Assembly (NCBI GenBank): GCA_034770075.1
Contig: CM068380.1
Span: forward strand, 26,722,005 to 26,786,004
Reading direction: 5' to 3'
Source: Aralia elata
Lineage: Eukaryota > Streptophyta > Magnoliopsida > Apiales > Araliaceae
Length of the DNA stretch: 64,000 nt
The notes beneath the pieces are model-generated. The model had not been told where the DNA came from, did not search any database, and worked only from the letters and a program-made list of their open reading frames with translations. Numbering within the stretch: the stretch's first letter is position 1; every line of letters begins with the position of its first letter. Made by a program: the position numbers and the translations under genes. Below, piece after piece: positions 9,267-19,431 of the stretch.

Positions 9267-12195
9267 TGTAACGACCACGAATTCTGGATAGTCTTGTAAT
9301 TTAAATTTATGTGTATTAATGAATATATTATATTTTTTTTAATATTATTTTTGTGTTACATGTTTAAAGGTTGTGTGACAACCTGGATTAAGTGAATGCA
9401 TGAAATTTTACGTGTTATAGTTTTGTTTAAGTGAATAATTGATTCCGCGTAGCGTCGCTAAATCACTATTCATGGGACACGTTTACTGAGACACTATTCA
9501 CGTCATAATATTTTACGTCTTTTTCAATTTGGAATAATTTCATTAATGCATGTATGCGAATGAATAATTTTTCCAAGCGTCGAAAAATTTATTTAAGTTC
9601 ATACGTTATTTTATCCGTATCCGAAATATATATATGGGTGTTCCGAATAAATAGACAAATCCCATAATAATTAGTTTTACCCATTTCAATATTTATGGTA
9701 ATACCCATTTTAATTATGGGTAGAGTTATTGAGCAAATTGGGTACAAAAGTGGGAGTTTTCGGATGTATTTTTGGTGTATTTGTGCATTTATTTTGGCAT
9801 GTTACTCCAAGAAGGAACTAACCTAAGCCTTTGGACCAATCAGAGGAGGGAGAGGAGAGCATGGTCGGCAGCGTGCTGCTCTTTGCTAGGCTCAATGCCT
9901 CAAGTTTCTAAATGTTTAACACTTATTCTCTGTAGCATTTCCAAGGAGGTTTGTGTTACTCCCTTCATTCTTCCGAAGCCATGCTTAGTCCCTATTCCAT
10001 TTCTCTCTTCCAATCCCATCAGCTCCTCATTCAACTCCCAAACTATTCCAAGTTGCTGCAGAAATAGAGAGGAGATAGAGTGATACAGGGGGAGAGAAAG
10101 AGCGAAAGTTGCTGAAAATAGAAAGCAGAGGAAAAAGAACACGGGAGGAGAAGAAGAAGAGGAGCAAGGAAGAAGAACTCAAGCTAACCAAACCTCCTTC
10201 ATGCACTCCCATTCAAACCATCAGCTCAATTAGAGAGAGAGAAAGAGAAAAAAAACTGCATAAATTTGAAGGAAGAAGAAGACACACGGGAAGAAAAAGA
10301 GAAGAAGAAGGAGGAGGAGGAGGAGCTCGAGAAGGGAAGTGGGTGCTCGGGTGAGGAAGAAATAGGACCCAAGGCCAAGAAGGAGCACTCAAGCCAAGTC
10401 CTAGCTAATCTTCTTATCATCTAGGAGGGGAGGATTTACAGAAGTAAAACATTAACTCAATCCATTCTATTTGATTTGGTTGAAGTTTTCAAAGTTTTCA
10501 TGGTTTGTAAGCTTTTTGTGCTTGTGGGTTGAGTTATTGTTGTGATTCTTATTGTCATTGGTTGTTCATGAATGGTTAATAATGTTGTTAAGAGACTCTA
10601 TAAGCTATTAATATCATTAAAGTGGAACAAAAACGCAAGAAATTCGTACCTATGCATAAAGAGGAAGAAAATGGACAAAAGTTGGACTATGGACTATTTT
10701 GGACGAATTTAGGGGACCGTTGTAGATATTTTTCATGTTTGATAATTTTGGTTAATGCTATAAGTGTATGAATCTATAGGAGTCTTATAGTTCATGTTGT
10801 AAGCTTTCCATAGCCTCTGAAATGGCCTAATTCCGACTTGTAACGAAGAAGTTATGAAAGTTTGAAGTTTGTGTGTCAAAACAGAGCTTGTTGGCGAGCT
10901 CGACAGAGAGGAGCCCGTCGGGGGCGAGCTCGTTTGGCCTAGGGGCGAGCTCGACAGAGAGGAGCCCATCGGGGCGAGCTCTTATTGGCCTAGGAAGTTC
11001 CCGGGGCGAGCTCATTTGGCCTAGGGGCGAGCTCGACAGAGAAGAACCCGTCGGGGCGTGCTCCTTGTGCTCCAGTTTTGCGATTCTGACCTCCTTTAGT
11101 AAAACGGACCTAACTTTCTCAGATAAACTCCAAATTGGATGATTCAAGATGATCCAGAAAGCTTAGAGATAGACCTACAACTTTCATTAATTAGAATTGA
11201 AATTTACTAACTGGAGTAATTTTGAAATTGACCGTTTTTAGGGATGTTGTGCAAACGGAAGGCGTCGATCATGCGCGTGTGCAACATGTAATGCTTCCGA
11301 CGATAAAAGACATTGTTTTAAGTCCTAAAACATGAATGTTATGAATTATAATGATACTTAGAATTAACCAATGAGTATTAGATAAATCGAATGGGCGTGC
11401 TAGATATACGCAATTGCGGGTCGCGTGGGCATTCGAATAGGCAAAGTTGGCGTGCGAACGCGCAAGCATCGTAACGTTGTAACTAGTATGTATAATCTTG
11501 TTTAATATTTTGTTTCTTATATGAATGAAACATTATAGAGTAGTATAGATCATTATTTAGTATCCAGTATGTGACTAATTGTTATGTGAATATGTACTTA
11601 ATTATGTAGGATATTAAGGAACGTGTATTGTAATATTATAGCAGGCGCACCAGACAAGTTTTCTAACGCTTGTCTATTGTGTTGGGCAAGTTTTCCTAAC
11701 CTTACTCAAATTATAATTGAGCAGGTTTCATATCTTATACAAATGTTGTATATTGTGGCAAGTTCCCTAACTTCATTCTTTCTATATATTGAATGCAAGT
11801 TTTCTATCTTACCCAAGTCATATTTGAGCGAGTATTCTATCTCATTTCCAGTTTCATGATTCAAGTTGAGTTATTAATTTTAAATTATATTAGTGAATTA
11901 ATTATTATCAATTACTCTACATCAAGGATAATTATTGATATTCGCACCTTGTGTATTTGAATTCATGATCTATTGTTGGACTGTGAAGCGTAAGTTCTTC
12001 ATTCATGAACTGTTTAAGGAAATAGTCTACGTCACTTGTTTCGGCTAGACATGTACAAGTTATTATTTTAAAAGCTATCCAAACCAGTTGTTGGTATGGA
12101 TTCTTGGACTGAGAGAGCAACCCTTATTTAGGAGATTTTAATGTGTCGGATATTCGATGCAGTCAAAGTTAAATGTTATGCATATACATAGGGTA

Positions 12196-12321
12196 TGTCG
12201 ACACCGGGAGGGAATCGCCTCCGTTAAGATGTTTTACCCTTTCCAATTTTAGCCTTCTCATTAGATGATTTTGGAAAAGGTCAAACATCTTAACGGAGGC
12301 GATTCCCTCCCGGCGTCGACA
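12196..12321 (+). repeat. 126-bp hairpin-shaped 5' LTR remnant
   Basis: The two arms are nearly perfect inverted repeats: CGGGAGGGAATCGCCTCCG on the left and CGGAGGCGATTCCCTCCCG on the right, with TGTCGACA-type ends. It aligns to the first ~110 bases of the 3' LTR (shared CCCTTTCCAATTTTAGCC core) but lacks the remaining ~1.9 kb. Confidence 0.85.
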
Positions 12322-12323
12322 GC

Positions 12324-12341
12324 TGGCGACTCTGCTGGGGA
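12324..12341 (+). promoter_or_regulatory. Primer binding site, Tat/Ogre type
   Basis: TGGCGACTCTGCTGGGGA directly after the terminal repeat. This motif is reported for Ogre-like elements as complementary to a tRNA-Arg 3' end; the tRNA identity is from family knowledge, not checked. Confidence 0.8.
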
Positions 12342-13116
12342 CATTAAAAGGCTTAAGCCGCATTCAAATCTTGATGTTGTCCTATCCTTTAAAATTTATG
12401 AATGTGTATGTGCGTGCGACATTTTGACCTGTTCTACTTGTCGTTGTGTGAATATGTGTTTTTGTCCAATGAATGAATGATTGAATGGAATTACTTTACT
12501 TCAAAGTAATCATATGCATACGGTGAGGACGATGAATGTGAATGTATGTTGAGAGTGTACCTTCTCCTGAGGCGAACCTGTCGGTTGTTTATTACTGGAC
12601 TCGAATGGACTGCTCCCCGGAGATGGCTCAGGAAACGCACCACCCAAATCCACTCCAATCGAAAGGATTCAGACGAGTAGATTGCGAAGATTTGGGGACC
12701 TTCATGCTGAAAAGCCCGCGAGAGTAACCTTAGGATAGGTCAGCCTCAGATTAACCCAACGCAGGAAAAGTCTCTTCATGCCCTTTTATGTTTACGCGTA
12801 TAAATATCATAGTCCCATTCAATATTTTTACATATACCTTCCCTGTTGTCAAAAGAAAATACTAACCTCCATGTTTTGCAGGGAATAGCTGGGAAGGCAT
12901 AATAATTCGTGTCTATCAATTATTATTACAATAAGAGGCTGCTAACATTTTTGTTTTGCAGGGAAAGATTAAAAAGCCCCAAAAACACAAAAGTTACAGT
13001 TTTAGCATGCATCCACATCTTTCATTTCCCAAAGACTAAACTCCAAACCGTTTTTCTGTAGGATTTCTCCTCAAACGCATTTGCAGTCTAAAAGGGCCCA
13101 GGACTCTACATCTGAA

Positions 13117-14322
13117 ATGGCTGATCTCCCACCTACTAATCCCGGTTCCATATCTCGTGAGGAATTTGAGGATTTTAAGAAACAAATGTTGGAAATGGCC
13201 ATAATGCTGAAGGAACAATTGCTACCTAGACAGGATCCACCTAAAGAGGATCCACCCCAACCTAAGGGCGAGCCAGTCGTCCCAAAGGCCATTCCTATAC
13301 CTAACAGGACAGTGATTACTATCCCAGAGGAAGGAGACACTGATGACCTTCGAAAGAGAATGAAGCAAATGGAGGAAACCATCCAATCCCTGAAAGGCGT
13401 AGGTTCCTTGGGCAGGGTGAATTATTCAGATCTGTGTGTCTTTCCAGGAACCAGATATCCGGAGAAATTTAAAATTCCCAAATTTAAAAAATACAATGGG
13501 AAGGGGGATCCTTATACACATCTGAAAATATACATTGGGGAGCTTGGATCTTATGCAGAGGACGAAGGTCTAAGGATGCAATTATTCCAAAAGAGCCTGA
13601 CGGGAGAGGCAAGAATTTGGTATGCCCGTCTTGATAATGCCCGGATCCACAATTGGGAGGAGTTGGCCCATACCTTCATAACACAATATAGCTTCCAGGC
13701 ACAAATGGCCCCTGATAGATATCAAATGACGAAGATCAAGAAGCAACCAAAGGAATCTTTCAGGGATTATGCACAGCGATGGAGGGGTATGGCTGCACAG
13801 GTGAATCCCCCAATGAGCGAGTCGGAGATGATGATGACCTTCGTGGATATTCAAGAGGCACCTTATTATGAGCGGGTTATACCGGGGATTGGAAGACCTT
13901 TTGCCGAGATGATAAAACACGGAGAAATAGTGGACATGGGGTTGAAGTCTGGCAAGATTCGGGATTTCACGGCTTTGGAGACAGCTGCGGAACAAATCCA
14001 GAGTGGAAACTATGGCAGCACTTCCCGTAGGGTCCAAAAAAAAAAGGAGGAAGATGTTTCCCTCATCCTGCAGGGATCATCTAGAAAGACGGAGAACAAT
14101 CCTCCAGTACAGATACAGAGAGTGGGGCCATCCCGACAACCTAACTTCACTGATCAAAGGACGGACGGGCGAAGAAGGTTCGAGACCACAAAAAATCGAG
14201 TATTCACCCCGCTCGGGGATCCTCTTGAGCGGATTTTGGCGGTATTGATAGCCCAGAAGAAAATAGTCGATTTGGCACCCCCAAGTGACCCGAATGGAAG
14301 AAGAATTGACCCCCACAAGTGA
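13117..14322 (+). CDS. Tat/Ogre-type Gag
   Basis: An intact 401-codon frame from ATG at 13117 (the frame is open back to 13081, but no earlier ATG exists in it). The N-terminal third is charged and probably coiled. The central block (about residues 125-240) has the retrotransposon Gag signature, with KFKIPKFKKYNGKGDPYTH, LTGEARIWYARL, and SFRDYAQRWRGMAAQV. Gag assembles the virus-like particle in the cytoplasm and packages element RNA. The tail (DPLERILAVLIAQKKIV) is rich in charged residues, and no CCHC zinc knuckle is visible. No protease or pol follows before the 3' LTR, so particles would need another element's enzymes. The open, undamaged frame inside an otherwise decayed host LTR suggests fairly recent activity. 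Confidence 0.85.
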   Translation: MADLPPTNPGSISREEFEDFKKQMLEMAIMLKEQLLPRQDPPKEDPPQPKGEPVVPKAIPIPNRTVITIPEEGDTDDLRKRMKQMEETIQSLKGVGSLGRVNYSDLCVFPGTRYPEKFKIPKFKKYNGKGDPYTHLKIYIGELGSYAEDEGLRMQLFQKSLTGEARIWYARLDNARIHNWEELAHTFITQYSFQAQMAPDRYQMTKIKKQPKESFRDYAQRWRGMAAQVNPPMSESEMMMTFVDIQEAPYYERVIPGIGRPFAEMIKHGEIVDMGLKSGKIRDFTALETAAEQIQSGNYGSTSRRVQKKKEEDVSLILQGSSRKTENNPPVQIQRVGPSRQPNFTDQRTDGRRRFETTKNRVFTPLGDPLERILAVLIAQKKIVDLAPPSDPNGRRIDPHK

Positions 14323-14638
14323 TGAGTCGACCAAGAGGGAAAGTTTCCTACAGGAGGTCGCGCAAAAGTTCGAAACCAGGTGCTATATCCCCGGACAATT
14401 AACAAGCAATGGAGAGGGGAAGGATGTTGCCACGCCACTGGGAGCCCAACAAGGTGTGCCTGTCATCGATTGGGCAGGGCTAATTATTCCTGAAGAAGGT
14501 AGGAAGAGGGACTCAGGCGATGTGGCCGTAGTTATCGGGGAAGTTTTCGATGTGAAGCCACCTTTCATCCAGCGCATTCCGTCTGATCTGACCATCGACA
14601 ACTGGACAACGGGACCAGTGATATGCAAACAAGGGTAA
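14294..14638 (+). CDS. Small ORF overlapping the end of Tat-like gag
   Basis: A 114-codon frame in the +1 register relative to gag, starting at ATG 14294 (MEEELTPTSDEST) and ending ten bases before the 3' LTR. It overlaps the last ~28 bases of gag. It is acidic in its first half and contains VIDWAGLIIPEEGRKRD. I do not recognise a domain. It could be a displaced Gag C-terminal segment after a frameshift, or an unrelated open frame. The overlap with gag is compatible with a +1 frameshift product, but no slippery signal was identified. Confidence 0.35.
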   Translation: MEEELTPTSDESTKRESFLQEVAQKFETRCYIPGQLTSNGEGKDVATPLGAQQGVPVIDWAGLIIPEEGRKRDSGDVAVVIGEVFDVKPPFIQRIPSDLTIDNWTTGPVICKQG

Positions 14639-14648
14639 AAAACAGAGC

Positions 14649-16705
14649 TGTCGACGCCGGGAAATGCCGCTCCTTTGGTGATTGTTACCCTTTCCAATTT
14701 TAGCCTTTTGGTTTAGATGATTCTTTGGAAAAGGTCGGCATAAATGTCGACGGGGTTTTGAAATATCGTTTTTATGATGAGCTAATTAATCAGAGTCGCC
14801 AGTTGGTATATTTGAAATGGATGTACCAACTCATCCGAGTTTCGTTCTTTCGTAAATCGCTGGCTCATGTGTGACTCCGAATTATTTGGTCTGCGAACCG
14901 AGATTCATAGAGTTCGGGGGCTTGCTTAAGCGAGGGGAAGGTGTTAGGCACCCCCCGACTTCCGTGAAACACGGTTACCGCAATATTGATGCTTTTCCTA
15001 TCCTTTTAATTCATAAAATGTGTGTGTGTGCGTGCGTATGTGTGCCTATGTGAATGTTGTGGTGATTTTGTGTGAGAAACCCATTTGGTCCTTTATGAAA
15101 AAGTCGTGTTTTAATCTGAGAATGCTTTAGAATGTCCTTTGGTTTATACGAGAAAGCTTTATTCTTTATTAGAAAGGTTTGTTTTTGATTGTCAAAACTG
15201 CAAGGTTTCCACTAGGTGTCGTTTTGGCAAAACAAGAGTTTTTTAAACCTTCGTCAAGATAGGAATCGAGACCTATACATTGCCCTCGTAAATAAAGTGG
15301 CGGGCAATTTCTAGAATCCCTTTAACCCTATGCACAACGGTTTAATAAAACATCATTTATTTCATAAAACCATTTCTTGTGATGTTTGAAAACGATTTTC
15401 TTTAACCTTCTCGTTAAGTGGGAATCGACATTCATTAGCACTTCCAATTTCTAATCCCCGTGATGCTAATAACCTAATTTGATTGATTCTATGAAAATCT
15501 TTATCGTTTTAGCTTTGAAATCAATTTTGTGTGTCCTAAATCAAATCAAGCATTAAAATGCGTTGGGGCTATTCATGGGCATGTAAGCCATCAAAATAAC
15601 CCCAAATGCCCACAAACACCTATTTCACTATTTCGGGGCCTTAAACCCGATTTTTAACTTGGTATCGTTTTAAGGCCCGACGATTACATGTTTACAATCA
15701 AGGATAATCGATCCTATTACATACACCAAAATTGTCCATCATCGGATTTGGACCACGGGGTCGCGTTCCTAGGCTCACATCCACAATATCCCAAAATGGT
15801 AATCCAAACAAACTAAGCACAATAAATCATCATAACAAGCTAAATTAATTCACTAAATGGACATCCTCGGGTCATTAGGAAGCATTTGTTTCCGTGGAAA
15901 CCTTCACTAATGGTCCCTAATCCATGTATCCACAACAATATATAAAAAAAACTACATTTCACACAACCCAATTGACAAAGAGATTAACGAAATGATATAC
16001 AAAAATTGCTATAGAAATGGTCTTTTTACCTTGCAAATATCACCAAAATCTGTGTAGACTTGAGTATATGAATAGAGTAGAAATTATCTTGGATATAATC
16101 TCACAAAAGAAACACAATTCCTCACTTTTTCCTCTCTTTTCTCTCCTAATTTTCTGCAGTTTTTTGCTGTTTTTCCCTTCTTTTCCCGAGCTGCTCCCGC
16201 TGTTTCTCGCTTCTTTTTTTTCGCCTCTCTCCCCTCTCTAACCTCCTGTATGCTGAATGAAGGAATGAGCTGAAATACGCTGGCCAGAGCCAGCCACAGA
16301 TGGATCTGCGGCTGGTCGCCCCCCATCCACTTAGCTGGTTTTCGGTTTTCGTGTTTCGAATTCCGTGTTTTCAAAAGGCGCACTATTGGCTGCAGATCAA
16401 TCCGCGGCTGGCTGGCTTGACTTTCTCGATTTTTATGCCATGCCTCGATTCTCGTATCGTGATGTCAGTTTTCGCCAACAGGCTTGTATTTTGTAGTCCA
16501 GGAATTACTGGGAGACGTGCCACATCATTCGGGAATGCTCATTTCGGACGGCCTTGTTGTCATGTTAGTTTTGATTTACAAATCGTCGTGGTGGCGTCGA
16601 GTGTTCGTACTTGCGCCCATCCTTCGCTCTCGTAGGCCGGCTCAATGGACGAATTTGCCCTCCTGTCAGGGTTAGTATACGAAGTGCAAAATTTGGGTGT
16701 CTACA
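14649..16705 (+). repeat. 3' LTR of Tat-like element
   Basis: 2057 bp, TGTCGACGCCGG to GGGTGTCTACA. It contains AATCAGAGTCGCCAG near 14793 (the reverse complement of part of the element's own primer site), the conserved GGTGTTAGGCACCCCC block of Tat LTRs (14939-14956), and a near-palindrome CCAGCCACAGAT...ATCTGCGGCTGG at 16290-16315. Confidence 0.85.
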
Positions 16706-17289
16706 GGGTACGAGAGGTTGATCCCCTCGAGTACTATTGACGGGCCATGCGTTTAAAAGGGTTAGTTGAATGACTGATCCTTTGGCCAAAAAGTTCATGG
16801 TCTATTGGATCACTCAGCAGTAAATAATCAATATTCATTATTTCATTTGAACTTTGATTATATTGTCAGCTATTTATTCAATGTTCTTAAATTATCGAAT
16901 TATGTGATTATTATTCTCATTCATTCATGATATATCTTTTCATTCATTTTAAACTTGCTGAGCAAAGTAGTTGCTCACCCTTGCTATATCATGAACCTAT
17001 TGTAGTTAAGCCGGAGAGTTTCAAAGCGGACAAAGGCAAAGGAAAGCTTAAAAAATAGTTTTATGTACTATCCCGTTATGTAATCGTGGAATCGTTTTGT
17101 ATTATTATTGTATTTCGTGATGTATTTATTTTTATAGACCTTGGGACCGTAGTAAATCTTTTGTAACGAACAATATATGTTTATTTATTCCACATTAGTT
17201 AATTTTTGCTGTTTAGAGGTATATGGATGTACTTTATTGTGAGCACCAGATTCGAGGTATTCGTACCTGAATTTGGGGGTGTCACAGGT

Positions 17290-17301
17290 TGGTATTAGAG
17301 C
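17290..17301 (+). promoter_or_regulatory. Tekay-1 primer binding site (initiator Met-tRNA)
   Basis: TGGTATTAGAGC three bases after the LTR end; one mismatch to the canonical TGGTATCAGAGC. Confidence 0.85.
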
Positions 17302-18698
17302 TTTAGGTTATAAACTTTAGGAATGCGAAACCTAGGTTATAACCTTAGAAGAAAACTCATATAGAGTTATTCTTTCGGTAGAAATTTGTTATGATCTTAG
17401 AATTGAGGATTTGGATTATACGTTGGTGTTATTGAGCTTGTGGACAATTTGAGGAATGTGCATTGATGAGATAATATGGTAAAGTGAAGACCATTAAGCA
17501 TGGGCGATCCATTGTAAACTGGAGTTATAGATATTCAAGGTAATTAGATTAATCATTTGACGGTATTGATCAATTTTGTGGCTATTTATTAGATAAGATA
17601 TTAGAGTGATGTTATATGGAGTTCTTTGTGATGATAAAAAGGATATCTTAGAATCTGTTGGGTTAAGGGTTGTAAGAAGGAAATGATTGATTTGATAAAT
17701 AATGAATATATCGATCTTTTGAGGTGTTAGTAAAGTTATTAAGCTTTATTGTGGAATGCCAGGTGAGACAAAGGTAATGGGCTCATAAAGAGTTATTGAG
17801 CAAAAGTTGAGAGTATTGAGATGAAAGATGTTATATGCAAATTTTTGAAGAGATGACTGAGGCAATTTAGATTGTTTTGATAAGTAGAAAGGAGAGACAA
17901 CGAAAATATTATAAGAAATGAACCGAGGGTAGATCTAGTGTCTAATCTGGAAAAAAGTATCTAGAGATGGAACTGGATGATGAGATAATGGAAATCCCTA
18001 AGGAGGATTAATTAGAGCCCGATATAAGAAATAGATGGAGGAAATGAAAGAAAGAAAGGTTAAGTCTGAGAGTTATAAGACCTTTGTGAATCGTAATAAA
18101 TGAAGAATAGTAGTCAATCTCTTCCTCAACTCGAGTCTTAAGTTCAGCGGCTTTCATTATTGACGAACACCTACGCTAATAAGCAACGTATATGTATAGG
18201 TATATCTATGCGTATAAGAAGTGTGAATCTCAGTTTTTGTACAACTAGCAATATATCTGTTGTAAGTCCCAACTTTGTGTAAGTTGTGGAGTAGTTATGT
18301 GAATCCCATCTTGTTGTTAGTAACAGAGGGATACGTGGATAGTAGGAATGCTATATGATGCAAGTAGTACGAGGTACTAAGATGAGCTTATTAGTAGTTA
18401 TTAAAGGTGCCTTGAGGTGATATGATGATGATTCATACCCACTTTTTAGATCTGGGGGAATGTAGTTCTTATTAATCCCATCTTTTGTGTCTTAATGGGA
18501 TAGTTAACATTTATAGGAATGTGCCAGAATTATAAGTGTTTGACAGACTAAGGGGTGTATGAATATAAATGTGGTATTATTATTACATGTTTGATTGTGA
18601 TCGATTTGTGCTTTGACTCTTAAATGATAACATCAGTAGAATGTTGTAGGGTGTGTAACACACGAGAGATTTATGTAAGGTTTTGTTTAGAACGAACA
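17302..18698 (+). other. Tekay-1 leader, degenerate
   Basis: About 1.4 kb between primer site and gag with no open frame. The same interval in Tekay-2 (31319-32696) holds a coiled-coil ORF. This stretch may be its decayed counterpart, since it has similar spacing and glutamate/lysine-rich codons around 17890-18080, but I could not align it by eye. Confidence 0.4.
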
Positions 18699-19394
18699 AT
18701 GCCGTCAAGGAGACACCACGTTACACGAGGGTGGAAGAGTTAGTGAATAACGAGGAGGGTCAGACTGACCCCAAGAGGACTTTTGCGAACTTGTTAGAGG
18801 AAGCGATGTAAGGTAGTCCAGCCATTGTGGTTGTTTAGCCAGGAAGTCATATGGCGAACTTTACGGATTTCAAATTAATAGGACCACTGGAGTTTCATGG
18901 GAGTACGGATCCGAGTGAAGCCCAGACATAGGTAGAAGAAATGGAGAAAGTTTTCAAGGTCGCAAGAGTGACTGAGGAACATAAGACTTCGTTTGCCACT
19001 TTCACGAGGAAGAGTGAGGCAAATTACTGGTGGAAGGCGAATAGAAACCGAGCTGGGGAAGGCACAACTGTGTGGACTCATTTTAAGGAGCTGTTTTTTG
19101 AAAAATTACTTTCCAGAAAGCACGCAGGTAAGTATGGAGATAAAGTTCTTGGAACTGAAGCAAGATGATATATCGGTAGTAGAGTATGCAACGAAGTCTA
19201 ACAAACTAGCTAGGTTTGCTCCACACCAAGTGGACACCGAAGCTAGGAGGGCGAGAAGATTCGAGCAAGGGTTGAAACCTTGGGTTTATAACAAGGTGGC
19301 AGTACTAAAAATCAACAATTTTTCCACACTTCTTGAGAAGGCCATTATCGCCGAAGGAGGAAATGAAGCGTTGACAAAGCCCAACCAGGAGTAG
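18699..19394 (+). pseudogene. Tekay-1 gag remnant
   Basis: The ATG at 18699 matches the gag start of Tekay-2 (MPSRR versus MPPRR). The Gag domain is recognisable: FKLIGPLEFHGSTDPSEAQT, EANYWWKANR, FLELKQ and RFEQGLKPWVYNKV. A TAG at 18929-18931 replaces the conserved tryptophan after SEAQT, early stops lie near 18735-18760, and a frameshift occurs near 19095. The frame ends after ALTKPNQE. All three CCHC zinc knuckles and the protease active site found in Tekay-2 are missing because of a deletion joining gag directly to the end of protease around 19395-19465. Confidence 0.88.
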
Positions 19395-19431
19395 GTAAAA
19401 AAAGGAAAGAAAAGCTACGAGGGGCACAAGG

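Larger units (their letters stand above)
12196..16705 (+). mobile_element. Gag-only Tat/Ogre-like element nested in Tekay-1 LTR
   Basis: It begins TGTCGACACCGG and ends GGGTGTCTACA, with a GGGTA target duplication at 12191-12195 and 16706-16710. Its primer site TGGCGACTCTGCTGGGGA (12324-12341) is of the kind used by Tat/Ogre elements. It carries one gag gene and no pol. The two terminal repeats are grossly unequal: 126 bp on the left, 2057 bp on the right. It is therefore non-autonomous and its 5' LTR has been rearranged. Confidence 0.88.
9267..17286 (+). repeat. 5' LTR of Tekay-1 (interrupted)
   Basis: Two LTR parts, 9267-12195 and 16711-17286, are separated by the Tat-like insertion. It contains a GC-rich tandem array at about 10885-11065, made of GGGGCGAGCTCGACAG and TTTGGCCTAGG modules, and near its end a short lysine/glycine-rich open frame (17005-17058). 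Small open frames at 9772-10420 come from AGAAGAGG-type low-complexity DNA and are not genes. Confidence 0.88.

Noticed and set aside
9772..10420. Several 60-100 codon open frames, repeated at 23219-23867
   Set aside because: Lie inside the Tekay-1 LTR in AGAAGAGG-rich sequence, and both copies are the same LTR region.
12196..12321. Hairpin considered as a separate MITE or rho-independent-type terminator
   Set aside because: Its sequence aligns to the start of the 3' LTR at 14649, it sits beside the primer site, and the target duplications bracket the whole element.
13582..14037. 151-codon minus-strand ORF
   Set aside because: Lies antisense within the clearly coding Tat-type gag and has no domain.
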